Shown: one piece after another, positions 1-9,234 of the stretch
How the letters are laid out: each line of letters starts with the position of its first letter
Position numbering within the stretch: position 1 is the first letter of the stretch
Source of the DNA: Priestia megaterium NBRC 15308 = ATCC 14581
Lineage (GTDB): Bacteria; Bacillota; Bacilli; Bacillales; Bacillaceae_H
DNA length: 64,000 nt
Reading direction: 5' to 3'
NCBI RefSeq assembly: GCF_000832985.1
Contig: NZ_CP009920.1
Location: 4,954,501-5,018,500 of the forward strand
Notes under the pieces: model-generated
Database searches by the model: none
Seen by the model: the letters and a program-made list of their open reading frames with translations, nothing else
What the model was told of the DNA's origin: nothing
Made by a program: the position numbers and the translations under genes

Positions 1-8
1 CTTTTCTA

Positions 9-119
9 CTATCTTCTTTTCGATTTTCGTTTCTTTAACTCTTTCATAATAATGGGTACAGCTTTTTTTATTCCTTTTTTTACAGCGGGGCTTTTTAACA
101 GTCTCGATAGTTTTGACAT
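9..119 (-). CDS. Unrecognised 36-aa basic peptide
   Basis: A short reading frame of 36 residues begins MSKLSRLLKSPAVKK and ends in a Lys/Arg-rich tail. The ATG lies 7 nt after an AGGAG ribosome-binding site at about 126-130, which is the main reason to believe it. About a third of the residues are Lys or Arg. I do not recognise a family. It sits just downstream, on the same strand, of two strong hairpins at 147-224 that could act as an attenuator. No convincing promoter lies between the hairpins and the ATG, so its mRNA probably starts above them. It could be a small regulatory or membrane-active peptide, or a chance frame. Confidence 0.35.
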   Translation of the reverse strand: MSKLSRLLKSPAVKKGIKKAVPIIMKELKKRKSKRR

Positions 120-146
120 TTTCAAGCTCCTCTCTCATTTTGAAAT

Positions 147-184
147 AACAAAAAACACCTTTACCACATGTGGTAAAGGTGTTT
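147..184 (-). terminator. Perfect 32-bp palindrome with T-run
   Basis: Positions 153-184 form a perfect palindrome, each arm reading AACACCTTTACCACATG-like. Read on the minus strand it is followed by six T's (147-152). This is a textbook intrinsic terminator for leftward transcription from the ABC operon, or for a leader that begins between 374 and 190. Its left arm can also pair with the neighbouring hairpin. Confidence 0.7.
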
Positions 185-190
185 GTATCC

Positions 191-224
191 AGACCTTTAC
201 CAATGATAACATTGGCAAAGGTCT
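191..224 (-). promoter_or_regulatory. Hairpin partner of the adjacent terminator
   Basis: A 15-bp stem with a 4-nt loop (one G-U pair in the minus-strand RNA) carries the same CCTTTRCCA core as the terminator at 153-184. In the minus-strand transcript the second arm of this hairpin (TGGTAAAGGT) is exactly complementary to the first arm of the terminator (ACCTTTACCA). The two structures could therefore exclude each other, as in an attenuator. A weak promoter (TTGCAG, 17 nt, GATTAT; 261-289 minus) lies upstream. Function is inferred. Confidence 0.45.
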
Positions 225-373
225 CGCTAACAATTTGCATTGTCAATAAAGCCGGAGATAATAATCTCGAAATGACGACTTTACTGCAAGAGCTACTCCC
301 CTTTGAGCAAAACAGCATTTTTTGTTAATACAATCATAACGCACGTTCCTGATTATCGTCAACTTATACGGAA

Positions 374-1354
374 TTAGTACACGTCTTTTTTGATAAATAC
401 CAGAAACGACACGAGCAGCCCGGCAAGTCCCCAAATGGTTAAAACACCCAAGGAAAACCCTAATGTCATTCCTTCAGTCGGAGGAGCTGTGCCTTGCAGA
501 TAAGAAGTTAAATTTAAGTTAACCATAAACAAATACTTAGCTGAATGCCATGAAGAAACCATGCTGCTTAAAATTGTACCTGCAATCAAACAAGCAAGCA
601 TCACACCCATACCTGCAGCTGTACTTTTAATTAAAACAGACAGCATAAAAGCAAGCGTTCCAACAACTAGTGAGACAAACCAAGCAAGACCAAACTCCAT
701 TAAAATATATCTCCACTGCGAAATTAAATGGACGTCCGCTGTATTTAAGTCATTTCCCTGTACGCTAAACCCCGTAAGAATCGGGGCTGTCCAGCCTTTA
801 AATCCAAATACAACACCAGAAATGAGGTACGACAAAACGCCAAACATTAAAATTAAAAACGAGACGGACATGACGAGCGTGATGTATTTACTAAGCAGGA
901 TTTTCCACCGTTTCACAGGTCTCGTCAACAATACCTTGATGGATCCCAAGCTGTACTCTGAAGACACTAAATCCGCTGCAATAATCATAATCATCAGAGG
1001 CAGCAAAAGCTGAATGGCGTTTTCAATGAACCCTCGCACAAACGTTGGCGCTCCTGGTTCTGAAGGATTGATATCGTTATCTAAGTAATACTGCTGCTGC
1101 GCCACGCGAATTTCAAGCTGCTTGCGCCAATCATCTGAAATTTGGCTTCCGCTCAGCCGGTTTTGCGTATCGATAATTTCTTGCTGCAGCGTACTGCGCC
1201 AATCGGTCGTTCCTAGCTTTTCTTGAAGGCGCTGCGTTTCGCGAAGCTGAGCATAGGTAAACATGGAAATCAAAACTCCCATGATAAGCGTAACGATTAA
1301 CAGGCGCTTTTTTCGAACGAGCTTGATCATTTCATTTTGAACCAAACTAATCAA
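374..1354 (-). CDS. ABC-2 type transporter permease
   Basis: A 326-residue membrane subunit of an ABC exporter, partner of the ATPase encoded just upstream. The N-terminus has one transmembrane helix (about residues 17-36). An extracytoplasmic Gln/Arg-rich stretch follows, and then five further hydrophobic helices from about residue 110 to the end, as in ABC-2 permeases of bacitracin or lantibiotic-efflux type. The TTG start overlaps the end of the ATPase gene by 8 nt and follows a GGAGG site, so translation is probably coupled. Last gene of a four-gene leftward operon. The exported substrate cannot be read from the sequence. Confidence 0.85.
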   Translation of the reverse strand: MISLVQNEMIKLVRKKRLLIVTLIMGVLISMFTYAQLRETQRLQEKLGTTDWRSTLQQEIIDTQNRLSGSQISDDWRKQLEIRVAQQQYYLDNDINPSEPGAPTFVRGFIENAIQLLLPLMIMIIAADLVSSEYSLGSIKVLLTRPVKRWKILLSKYITLVMSVSFLILMFGVLSYLISGVVFGFKGWTAPILTGFSVQGNDLNTADVHLISQWRYILMEFGLAWFVSLVVGTLAFMLSVLIKSTAAGMGVMLACLIAGTILSSMVSSWHSAKYLFMVNLNLTSYLQGTAPPTEGMTLGFSLGVLTIWGLAGLLVSFLVFIKKDVY

Positions 1355-2258
1355 TCGATTCGCCTCCTGTCATTTCGATAAATAAATCTTCAAGAGTTGG
1401 AAGCTTTCGATTCATTTCTTTTACCGTTACTCCTGCTTGAATGAGCTGTTTGTTCCACTCTCCCACTTCAGCTTCTTCATAAAACGTCGTGACATACTCC
1501 CCCTGCACTTGTACAAAGTCCGTCACTTGTTTTAAAACGTCTATTCCTGCGGGCTGCGGATCTAGCTTCCACAGTAAACGCTCTTGCTGAGTTAACAGGG
1601 TCTTCACCGATTCTGTGTGAATAACTTCTCCTTTTGCGATAATCGCTACTCGGTCACACATTAGCTGAATCTCGCTCAGTAAATGACTGGATACTAAGAC
1701 GCTTAGACCTTCACTTTCAGCTAAAAAGCGAATAAATTTACGCATATCCCGAATCCCAGAAGGGTCTAGTCCGTTCGTTGGCTCGTCTAAAATAAGTACT
1801 TTTGGTTTTCCGAGAAGCGCTTGCGCAATTCCTAAACGCTGCCTCATACCTAACGAATACGTGCGAACTAAATCGTGGATACGCTCTTGCAAGCCAACTA
1901 ATGCCACAACTTCATGAATGCGTTCTTCCGTCATAGAAGGAATCATGCGTGAAAAGTGCTGCAGATTTTCCCAGCCGCTTAAGTATGGATACAGCTCAGG
2001 ATTTTCAACAATACAGCCGATATGCTCCATCGCTTTTGTAAACTGCTTCGATACGCTGTATCCACAAATATAAATGGAACCAGCCGTCGGGCGAATCAAG
2101 CCGACAAGCATTCGAATCGTTGTCGTTTTACCGGCTCCATTGGGTCCTAAAAAGCCGAACACTTCGCCTCTTTTTAGTTCAAAATCAATATTTTTGATAA
2201 TTTCTCGTTTTCCTATTACTTTTTTCAGTCCTTTTACTGAAAGCGTTACTTCACTCAT
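1347..2258 (-). CDS. ABC transporter ATP-binding protein
   Basis: A 303-residue cytoplasmic ATPase that energises the adjacent permease. It has the Walker A motif GPNGAGKTT near residue 40, the signature YSLGMRQRLG near 137, Walker B VLILDEPTNGLDP near 155 and a switch His in SSHLLSE. The last 80 residues form the C-terminal extension usual in BcrA/YxlF-type export ATPases. The ATG follows a GGGAGG site. It overlaps the permease start and lies 13 nt after the SGNH hydrolase gene, consistent with one transcript. Drug or peptide export is the usual role of this family; the substrate here is unknown. Confidence 0.9.
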   Translation of the reverse strand: MSEVTLSVKGLKKVIGKREIIKNIDFELKRGEVFGFLGPNGAGKTTTIRMLVGLIRPTAGSIYICGYSVSKQFTKAMEHIGCIVENPELYPYLSGWENLQHFSRMIPSMTEERIHEVVALVGLQERIHDLVRTYSLGMRQRLGIAQALLGKPKVLILDEPTNGLDPSGIRDMRKFIRFLAESEGLSVLVSSHLLSEIQLMCDRVAIIAKGEVIHTESVKTLLTQQERLLWKLDPQPAGIDVLKQVTDFVQVQGEYVTTFYEEAEVGEWNKQLIQAGVTVKEMNRKLPTLEDLFIEMTGGESID

Positions 2259-2271
2259 ATCATTCCCTCCC

Positions 2272-3066
2272 TTACCACGTAATGAGCGATGCTACACGTT
2301 CTGCGATCAGCTTGTAGCCTTTTGCATTAGGATGAAACTTATCGGTATATAAGTAGTCATCTACCTTTAGCTGAAACAAATCAAAGGTCGGAACAAAAAC
2401 AGTTTGCTTATAATTAGCACTTAATTCACTGCTTTTGTAATTCCATTCTCGTACAATAGCCGTTGTCGTTTTTGCATCTTGCAGGTTACTAAACGGATTG
2501 TATAAACCAATCAAAAAAATCGTCGTGTCTTTATTTGCCGACCGGATACTTTTTAAGATGCTGTCTACGTTTTTTAAATAGTCATTTTCTAGCTTTTGAA
2601 TATTGTTTTTATTTAAATTTTGCAGCGTTTGTCCGCCTTGAAATAAGTCATTTCCCCCAATGGTGATCAGCACGGTATCTGCCGACTTAATCTGCCGCTG
2701 AATTTGCTGCTGCTTTACTTGACTTGCCAGCTGCGAAGACGTTTGACCTTTTATTCCAAAGTTACTTAAGAGAATTTTCTTCTTCGTTTTTTCTTCAAGA
2801 TTATCTTTTAAATACCCAACGTATCCTTTTCCCACTGCGTCTCCTGTTCCTCTTGTCAGGGAATCACCTAAAGCGACAATCGTATAATTCTTGGTGCTTT
2901 TGTTACTGCTGCTTGTTTCTTGCTTTGGCTTTGGCATTTCTTTTACAGTAGCTTTTGAGGCGCTAACATAATCATAAATAGACATTCCAAGCCCCGCTGC
3001 AAACAGCAGACACGAAATAATCGAAATAAAGGATACAATCCATACCCACTTTCCTTTCGCTTTCAC
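2272..3066 (-). CDS. SGNH/GDSL-type esterase, membrane anchored
   Basis: A 264-residue SGNH hydrolase (lipase/acylhydrolase). An N-terminal hydrophobic segment (about residues 8-28) acts as signal or anchor, followed by a Lys/Ser-rich linker, so the enzyme should work outside the membrane. Block I is ALGDSLTRGTGD (nucleophile Ser in GDSL), block II has Gly in SNFGIKGQT, block III is TIGGNDLF, and block V is DKFHPNAKG with the catalytic Asp and His. I chose the GTG at 3066 because AAAGGAG lies 8 nt upstream; a GTG at 3075 overlaps that site. It resembles B. subtilis YpmR-type proteins. It sits in the operon with the ABC exporter; the substrate is unknown. Confidence 0.85.
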   Translation of the reverse strand: MKAKGKWVWIVSFISIISCLLFAAGLGMSIYDYVSASKATVKEMPKPKQETSSSNKSTKNYTIVALGDSLTRGTGDAVGKGYVGYLKDNLEEKTKKKILLSNFGIKGQTSSQLASQVKQQQIQRQIKSADTVLITIGGNDLFQGGQTLQNLNKNNIQKLENDYLKNVDSILKSIRSANKDTTIFLIGLYNPFSNLQDAKTTTAIVREWNYKSSELSANYKQTVFVPTFDLFQLKVDDYLYTDKFHPNAKGYKLIAERVASLITW

Positions 3067-3089
3067 TGGCTGCACTCCTTTTCGTCTTT

Positions 3090-3968
3090 TTAGTTATCTT
3101 TTTTTAGAGCTTCAACTGTTTTTAGTAAAGCGGACCAGTCTAAATGACCCCAGCCATTTTCGATTCCTTGTTCATAATGACCTTTAACAAGCTCTCCTAA
3201 CGGAAGCGGAGCGGACACTTTTTTGGCTGCATCAATAGCCAGGTTTACATCCTTTAGTCCAAGCTCCAGCTTGAATCCAGCGGGATCAAAGTCTCTTTTA
3301 GCAATTAAATTGCCGTAATTTTTATACACAGGAGATGCAAATAAGCTATTAACCACTTCAAGAAACTGCTCCGCTTGCATGCCATACTGCTCTACCATAA
3401 CTACTGCTTCAGAAACAGCTTCTAACATCGATACTAATAAAAAATTATTGCCAAGCTTAGCTACATTTGATAAGTAAGGCTCGTCTCCTACAGTGAAAAT
3501 AGTTTGACCAATCGCTTCAAACAGCGGCCAAACGTGCTCTCTTGCTTCTTTATTACCTGCAACTATTACTTTGAGAGCCGCAGCAGCTGCTGCGTCGGGG
3601 CGACCTAAAACAGTCGCTGCAACAAAATGCTGTCCTGATGCAGCATGTGCGCTTGTTAATTTTTCGGATAAATCTACGCTAATAGTACTCACAGAAACGT
3701 GAATACCGCCTTTTTGAAGGCCTGCAAGTATACCGTCTTGTGACATCGTTACTTCTTCTAAAGCCTCGTCATTTGAAAGAATTGTAAAGACAAGATTTGC
3801 TTCTTGTGCTGCTTGAGCAGGTGTCTCCACAATCTTTGCTCCTTTTTTCACAAGACTTTCCGCCTTCGCAGCAGTCCGGTTATAAATCACAAGTTCATGA
3901 CCCGCTTTTATCATATTTTCCGCCATCGGTAATCCCATATTTCCTAAACCAATTAAACCCACTTTCAT
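3090..3968 (-). CDS. 3-hydroxyisobutyrate-dehydrogenase-family oxidoreductase
   Basis: A 292-residue NAD(P)-dependent beta-hydroxyacid dehydrogenase (6PGDH/HIBADH fold). The N-terminal Rossmann motif is GLIGLGNMGLPMAENM, and YNRT after the second strand suggests NADP preference. Usual family members have a Gly-Gly-Pro-type substrate loop near residue 120; here it reads LGRPDAAA, as in the GLYR-like branch. The catalytic Lys is in KLGNNFLL near residue 170. The start at 3968 has GGAG 8 nt upstream. First gene of the operon with the SGNH hydrolase and ABC exporter, 14-24 nt apart. It could reduce succinic semialdehyde or similar substrates; the exact one is not visible. Confidence 0.85.
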   Translation of the reverse strand: MKVGLIGLGNMGLPMAENMIKAGHELVIYNRTAAKAESLVKKGAKIVETPAQAAQEANLVFTILSNDEALEEVTMSQDGILAGLQKGGIHVSVSTISVDLSEKLTSAHAASGQHFVAATVLGRPDAAAAAALKVIVAGNKEAREHVWPLFEAIGQTIFTVGDEPYLSNVAKLGNNFLLVSMLEAVSEAVVMVEQYGMQAEQFLEVVNSLFASPVYKNYGNLIAKRDFDPAGFKLELGLKDVNLAIDAAKKVSAPLPLGELVKGHYEQGIENGWGHLDWSALLKTVEALKKDN

Positions 3969-4171
3969 CTTTACCACTCCATTTCAGCACTCAGTATGTA
4001 CATTTATACTTGTTTTCTACCTTTAGAAAAACCATATTTTCATTATTATATAACTACAGGAAAAGCGAATACAAAGAATAGCCTTTCTAAAATGTTCAAA
4101 ATGTGACATTTTTTAGACGTGTCTTATGAAAAACTTGTCAAAAAAACACGGATACTTTTTAGATAAAGCGC

Positions 4172-4200
4172 TTGCAAGCATAGGAAATTTCTGCTAAGAT
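4172..4200 (+). promoter_or_regulatory. SigmaA promoter of first csp gene
   Basis: TTGCAA and TAAGAT are separated by exactly 17 nt. Transcription would start near 4207, leaving a leader of about 107 nt before the cold-shock gene. Confidence 0.7.
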
Positions 4201-4206
4201 ATAAGA

Positions 4207-4514
<308 letters not shown>

Positions 4515-4532
4515 GAAACACAACATATCAGA

Positions 4533-4561
4533 AACAGATCCTTTAAAGGATCTGTTTTTTT
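4533..4561 (+). terminator. Intrinsic terminator of csp
   Basis: AACAGATCCT pairs with AGGATCTGTT and is followed by seven T's, 18 nt after the csp stop codon. Confidence 0.9.
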
Positions 4562-4572
4562 GTGTACAAACA

Positions 4573-4600
4573 TAAAAAAGCCCTGTTTTTCAACAGGGCC
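4573..4600 (-). terminator. Intrinsic terminator of MocR gene
   Basis: GCCCTG (4580-4585) and CAGGGC (4594-4599) form the stem. On the minus strand it is followed by a T-run. It lies about 120 nt past the stop codon of the aminotransferase-like regulator. Confidence 0.75.
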
Positions 4601-4718
4601 AGTCGGTACAAATACAGAAGTAAAGTTAATGGTACTCTTAGTATAGCACAAGATCATAACAATCTATACGAAATAATAAAATAAAACTTTCATCCGGTAC
4701 GTTTACCTATGTTTATAG

Positions 4719-6152
4719 CTATTCCAGACTCTCTAGGGCGCTCGCAAATCGTTTGATTCCTTCTCGAATAACCTCTTCTTCCCCTCTGCCAAACGTAAAG
4801 CGAATAGCTCCGCTTTGAGAACTCAGCACGCTTCCTGGTACAAAAGCCACACCCCTTTTAAGCGATTCTTCCAGTAGACGATAGTCATCGACCGGCTGAT
4901 TCACTTTGCACCATAAGTGAATTCCGCCTTGAGGTGAATCAAAAGATACTTTTGATCCGAGCAATTCGTTCAGACTCGACGACAGGGCATACTCTTGCTT
5001 TTTGAGCTCTTGTCTAAGCTTTTCAATATGCGAAGAAAACGTAGGAGAATCTAAGAATTGATAAGCAATCCACTGCGGAAAGATGCTGTGACCAAAGTCA
5101 ATTTGCTGCTTAGCGTCTGCCAGGCGCTGAATCACTTGCTCTGGCCCTACTATCCAGCCAATTCGAAGACCCGATGCCACGATTTTAGAAAGCGAGCTGA
5201 TATAGAGGACATTTCCGTTCTCGTCCATCGATTTCAGCGTTTGATGTACATTTCCGTCAAATGCCGTGAGTGAATAAGGATCATCTTCAATAAGCGGAAT
5301 GCCGTATTCTGAAGACAGCTCTAAAAACCGCTTTCGGCGTGCTTCTGATAACACAATACCGGTCGGGTTTTGATAATACGGATTTAAAAAAACCATACGA
5401 ATACGATGCTTTTTATGTAATTCTACTAAGTCCTCCGGGTTGGCTCCATTTTTATCTACAGGCAGCAAAAACGTTCGTAAACCTGCTGATTGAAAAAGCG
5501 GCAGTGAATAGCTATAGGACGGATCTTCAATCGCTACTGCATCTCCTGGTTTTAACAAACACTGAACAATCAAATGAAGTGCTTGCTGTGCACCTGATGT
5601 AATTAAAATGGAATTAGCATCGGTGGAGATTTTTCGGTACTCATGAACATGAGCAGCAATAGCGTCACGCAGACGTTCATTGCCGTGAGGATGATCATAG
5701 CCTAAATGCTCATTAAACGGCATGCCCGCTAATATTCGCTGAAAATCTTCACTTGGAAATAAGCTAGGAGCTAATTCTCCGCTGGCTAAGTTTACAAAAT
5801 CTGTTCGCAAAGCTTCGCTTCTTATTCGCTGTACGAGCGGTAAATTAGGCAAAAATGAACCGTCTTCTACATATCTCCCCCAGTTTGGAATACGTTTACG
5901 GGAAATCCCCCAGATGCTCGAACTAACTCGCGTGCCGCTTCCTTTTTTACGTTCTACGATTCCAAGTGCCTGCAGTTCTTCATAAGCAGCTACTACCGTG
6001 CTTCTGTTCACGTTTAGCTCAGCAGCAAGCGTTCGTTCTGATGGCAGCATAGAATCCGGCGGAAACGCTCCCGATGAAATACAGCTTTCAATATATTCTG
6101 CAATTTGTTTATAAATCGCTTTTTTGCTAGCGCGATCTGGTCTCCAGTTCAT
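4719..6152 (-). CDS. MocR/GabR-type GntR-aminotransferase regulator
   Basis: A 477-residue fusion of a GntR winged helix (residues about 8-75, with LPSERTLAAELNVNRSTVV) and a fold-type I aminotransferase domain (about 110-475). The PLP-binding Lys lies in SSLSKIVASGLRIGW, and the YQNPTG, IEDDPY and RFTFGRG motifs keep the aminotransferase pocket. MocR proteins usually act as PLP-dependent transcription factors of vitamin B6, GABA or amino-acid genes, often acting on a divergent neighbour. Here the next genes on both sides are csp and a ThDP enzyme on the same strand, so the target is unclear. Not PdxR by context, since no pdxST is nearby. Confidence 0.88.
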   Translation of the reverse strand: MNWRPDRASKKAIYKQIAEYIESCISSGAFPPDSMLPSERTLAAELNVNRSTVVAAYEELQALGIVERKKGSGTRVSSSIWGISRKRIPNWGRYVEDGSFLPNLPLVQRIRSEALRTDFVNLASGELAPSLFPSEDFQRILAGMPFNEHLGYDHPHGNERLRDAIAAHVHEYRKISTDANSILITSGAQQALHLIVQCLLKPGDAVAIEDPSYSYSLPLFQSAGLRTFLLPVDKNGANPEDLVELHKKHRIRMVFLNPYYQNPTGIVLSEARRKRFLELSSEYGIPLIEDDPYSLTAFDGNVHQTLKSMDENGNVLYISSLSKIVASGLRIGWIVGPEQVIQRLADAKQQIDFGHSIFPQWIAYQFLDSPTFSSHIEKLRQELKKQEYALSSSLNELLGSKVSFDSPQGGIHLWCKVNQPVDDYRLLEESLKRGVAFVPGSVLSSQSGAIRFTFGRGEEEVIREGIKRFASALESLE

Positions 6153-6369
6153 GCGGCGTCAGTCCTTACATTTAAACTTTCTTATTAGTAGTTTATCCTT
6201 TATCTCTCTTATCTTAAAGCAGTTTTATAAAAAAAGACCATCCAATTCGGTGTTTTTTTGCTCATCCACTTTACAAAATAAATATAATATCACCTCTTTT
6301 CATTTGCCAGCATTTAAGTTTACATAATAATTTTATAGTTAATTAAAATACATTCACCATTCCAACAAA

Positions 6370-6430
6370 AAAAATCCAAACGAAGTTGATTCTCCATTAA
6401 GAGCTTCAATTCATCGTTCAGATCTTTAAA
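6370..6430. repeat. Degenerate copy of intergenic hairpin repeat
   Basis: This stretch in the 300-bp gap before the YdaP-like gene aligns by eye along its whole length with 19099-19158 (shared blocks AAATCC-AACGA, GATTCT, AAGA and TTCAATTCATCGTTC-GAT). Both copies can fold into an imperfect hairpin. The rest of 6153-6452 is AT-rich with no gene seen. Confidence 0.6.
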
Positions 6431-6452
6431 TACTTTCGTCACAGCCTCTTTT

Positions 6453-8153
6453 TTATAGAGGCGGTAAATCTAGCTTGCCTTCTTGAAACAATTCTTTCAC
6501 CATATGCTTGGCATAACCCGTTGCTTGTCCTAGCGTAATCTTAGCTGGCATAGGCGCTTCGTTTGCATCAACGATTACATCGATAATACACGGCTTGTTT
6601 TGCCTAACAGCACTTTCAAAAGCCGGCAGCAGCTCTTCTTCTTTTTCTACTCGGTAGCCAACACCTCCGCAAATATCTGCATACCTAGCAAAATTCGGGT
6701 TTGTTAAATCTGTCCCAAATTCAGCATTTCCCATTACTTCTTGTTCAAATTTAATCATGCCAATTTTATGATTGTTAAATAGCACTACGACTAGCGGAAG
6801 GTTGTATTTAACAGCTGTAATAAAATCTGCCATTGTCATCGCAAAGCCGCCGTCTCCACATACCGCAAACACCTGCTTCTCGGGATAAGCAATTTTTCCA
6901 GCAAGTGCGCCCGGCAGCCCGCAGCCGAGAGTCGCTAGCCAGCTTGAAATCACAAACTGCTGATTTGTCATACGAAAATGACGCGCCATCCATACTGTGA
7001 CGTTTCCTACATCTACAGACAAGACCGCATTATCATCCGCTACGTGCTGAAGCGCTCGAATCACTCGCTGAGGCTTGATAGGTACACTTTCTTTGGCTTC
7101 TTGGGTATCAAGCTGATTCCACCACTTTTTCATACGTTCTTGACTTTGCTCTAAAAACTGGCGATGCTCTGAGCGGCCAACGTTTTCTAAAAACCACTGA
7201 ACCGTTGCTTTCGCTTCTCCTGCAAGCCCTGCATCTACAGGGTATCTTTTGCCAATTTGTGCAGGATCAATATCAATATGAATCGTTTTCGCATGGTCTG
7301 GCAAAAAGCCTGTAAACGGATAGGACGTCCCAATCATGATGAGCGTATCCGCTTCTTGCATCGCTTCATACGCTGGCTTTGTCCCGATTAACCCAAGTCC
7401 TCCGAGACAATATGGATGTTCATCCGGTACTGCGCCTTTTCCAGGAAGCGTAAGGACAATAGGTGCCGCGATTTTTTCTGCAAATGCAAGCAGCTCTTCT
7501 CTCATTTCATGTGTGCCGCGACCAGCTAAAATAACCGGACTTTCTGCTTTACCAATCAAATCTTTTGCTTTTTCAAGGTCTTCTCTGTGAGGAAAGACGT
7601 CTTGTTTAACGATTATGCTTGATGTTTCCCGTGCTTCTGATCCGACTTCAAAACGAGGAATATCATCGGGAATGGTTAACACAGCCACACCTTTTTTAGC
7701 ATAAGCTGTTCGAATCGCTTGATTGACAACAGTCGGAAGCTGCTCAGCGGACATGACTCGCTGGTTATATACAGCCACGTCATCGAACATTCGCTCTAAA
7801 TTAATTTCTTGAAACGCATCGCTTCCGATGAGATCTGATTCTACTTGCCCCGTAAGTGCTAACACGGGAGCTTTGTCTAACTTTGCATCATACAAACCAT
7901 TCAGTAAATGAATCGCTCCCGGTCCGGCAATAGCCGTGCATACACCGATTTTACCGGTTAGCTTTGCATATGCAGCCGCTGCGAGAGCTCCCGCTTCTTC
8001 ATGCCTCACTTGAATAAATTTAATTTTATCCTGGGCTTTGCGAAGCGGTTCAATAATTGAATTAATGGAGTCTCCTGGCATGCCGTAAATATGATCAACG
8101 CCCCATTCAATTAACAGTTCAATCAGTTTTTCCCCTGCTTTCTGTTTAAACAT
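6453..8153 (-). CDS. ydaP: ThDP-dependent pyruvate oxidase-like enzyme (YdaP-like)
   Basis: A 566-residue enzyme of the pyruvate oxidase/acetolactate synthase superfamily. The N-terminal Pyr domain has the activating Glu in RHEEAGALAAAAYAK. The middle FAD-type domain follows. The C-terminal PP domain has the thiamine-diphosphate and Mg motif GDGGFAMTMADFITA ending in NN. Length and motifs match B. subtilis YdaP (PoxB-like), a general-stress protein thought to convert pyruvate to acetate/acetyl phosphate plus CO2 using a flavin acceptor. No small subunit gene is adjacent, which argues against acetolactate synthase. A perfect palindrome (8240-8260) lies in its upstream region. Monocistronic by spacing. 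Confidence 0.85.
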   Translation of the reverse strand: MFKQKAGEKLIELLIEWGVDHIYGMPGDSINSIIEPLRKAQDKIKFIQVRHEEAGALAAAAYAKLTGKIGVCTAIAGPGAIHLLNGLYDAKLDKAPVLALTGQVESDLIGSDAFQEINLERMFDDVAVYNQRVMSAEQLPTVVNQAIRTAYAKKGVAVLTIPDDIPRFEVGSEARETSSIIVKQDVFPHREDLEKAKDLIGKAESPVILAGRGTHEMREELLAFAEKIAAPIVLTLPGKGAVPDEHPYCLGGLGLIGTKPAYEAMQEADTLIMIGTSYPFTGFLPDHAKTIHIDIDPAQIGKRYPVDAGLAGEAKATVQWFLENVGRSEHRQFLEQSQERMKKWWNQLDTQEAKESVPIKPQRVIRALQHVADDNAVLSVDVGNVTVWMARHFRMTNQQFVISSWLATLGCGLPGALAGKIAYPEKQVFAVCGDGGFAMTMADFITAVKYNLPLVVVLFNNHKIGMIKFEQEVMGNAEFGTDLTNPNFARYADICGGVGYRVEKEEELLPAFESAVRQNKPCIIDVIVDANEAPMPAKITLGQATGYAKHMVKELFQEGKLDLPPL

Positions 8154-8239
8154 ATGACTGACCCCTTTCTTCTTATATATAGAGATAGTGTGACCTGATA
8201 CGCTCTTTCTTACTTATTTTCACTCATATAATTTTCGTT

Positions 8240-8260
8240 TTCATTCATTAAATGAATGAA
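8240..8260. promoter_or_regulatory. Perfect 21-bp palindrome, candidate operator
   Basis: TTCATTCATT-A-AATGAATGAA is a perfect inverted repeat with a single central base. It sits between the divergent YdaP-like gene and the second csp promoter, about 90 nt from the YdaP start and 28 nt upstream of the csp -35. The size suits a dimeric helix-turn-helix repressor. The regulator is unknown. Confidence 0.4.
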
Positions 8261-8287
8261 CCACTTTCGTTAAATTTTCTTCATTCC

Positions 8288-8316
8288 TTGCAATTATCAT
8301 TAACTTTTGCTATTCT
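8288..8316 (+). promoter_or_regulatory. SigmaA promoter of second csp gene
   Basis: TTGCAA, a 17-nt spacer and TATTCT. The arrangement and the leader that follows match those of the first csp gene. Confidence 0.65.
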
Positions 8317-8321
8317 ATAAG

Positions 8322-8637
<316 letters not shown>

Positions 8638-8642
8638 GTAGA

Positions 8643-8671
8643 AAAAGACTCTGATTTCAGAGTCTTTTTTT
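8643..8671 (+). terminator. Intrinsic terminator of second csp
   Basis: AAGACTCTG and CAGAGTCTT form the stem, followed by eight T's, directly after the csp stop codon. Confidence 0.9.
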
Positions 8672-8737
8672 TATGTAGAACCACGCATAAAACCTTTTTA
8701 ACGTGCAGTTTGTACACGTTATTATAAATAATAAACT

Positions 8738-8766
8738 AAAAAAGTCTCTTCATCCCGAAGAGACTT
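8738..8766 (-). terminator. Terminator after YjcZ-like gene
   Basis: AAGTCTCTTC-ATCCC-GAAGAGACTT has T/A runs on both sides, so it can stop transcription both ways. It most likely serves the small minus-strand gene at 8830-8967. Confidence 0.8.
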
Positions 8767-8829
8767 TTTGTGGAAGAAATAGTTGAAGAAATAAAGTGTG
8801 GATGTTGCGTCGTCATCATTTTTTAATAA

Positions 8830-8967
8830 TTAGCACCAGCCGCCGCCGAAGCAAGAAGCGCCGATGATGATTAATAAGATGAAAAGTACAATGATTAAAG
8901 CGAAACCGCCGCCGCAGCCACCGCCGCCATAACCACAACCGTATCCGTAACCTCCGTAGTATCCCAT
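8830..8967 (-). CDS. YjcZ-family sporulation peptide
   Basis: A 45-residue peptide with a Gly/Tyr/Cys-rich N-terminus ([16 protein letters not shown]), a hydrophobic helix [15 protein letters not shown], and a short Cys/Gly/Trp tail. This composition is the hallmark of the YjcZ/YdgA family of small sporulation proteins in Bacillaceae, thought to be spore-membrane or coat associated. GGAGGTG lies 7 nt before the ATG. A CATATCTTA box about 40 nt upstream fits the sigmaE/sigmaK -10 pattern (CATANNNTA), though no matching -35 is clear. Single gene with its own terminator. Confidence 0.8.
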   Translation of the reverse strand: MGYYGGYGYGCGYGGGGCGGGFALIIVLFILLIIIGASCFGGGWC

Positions 8968-9234
8968 GTGTTTCACCTCCATTTGCTATACTTTAAGATA
9001 TGTGGATTTAGTTAAATTGCTCCTAATAATTCCATAGAACTTTTGAAAATGTTTGTCATACACTAAAAATACTGCGTTTTTCAAACATGCCCCATAAAGA
9101 GATAAAGCATTTGATTTTATGGGCATTTACTCCTCTTTTCTTTATCTTTTAAAAATGTAATCGCTCCCTTTTTCATGAATGTACACCGTGCTGAATACCT
9201 TTAGTTATGTACACTCACACGGGAGGGATTTAAT

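Noticed and set aside
1..240. Minus-strand frame open from an ATG at 240 to the left edge
   Set aside because: It has no ribosome-binding site and runs straight through both hairpins; the 36-aa frame with a good SD in another frame is a better candidate.
8240..8260. FadR-type operator
   Set aside because: B. subtilis FadR sites read TGAATGA...TCATTCA; here the half-sites are in the opposite orientation, so that assignment was dropped.
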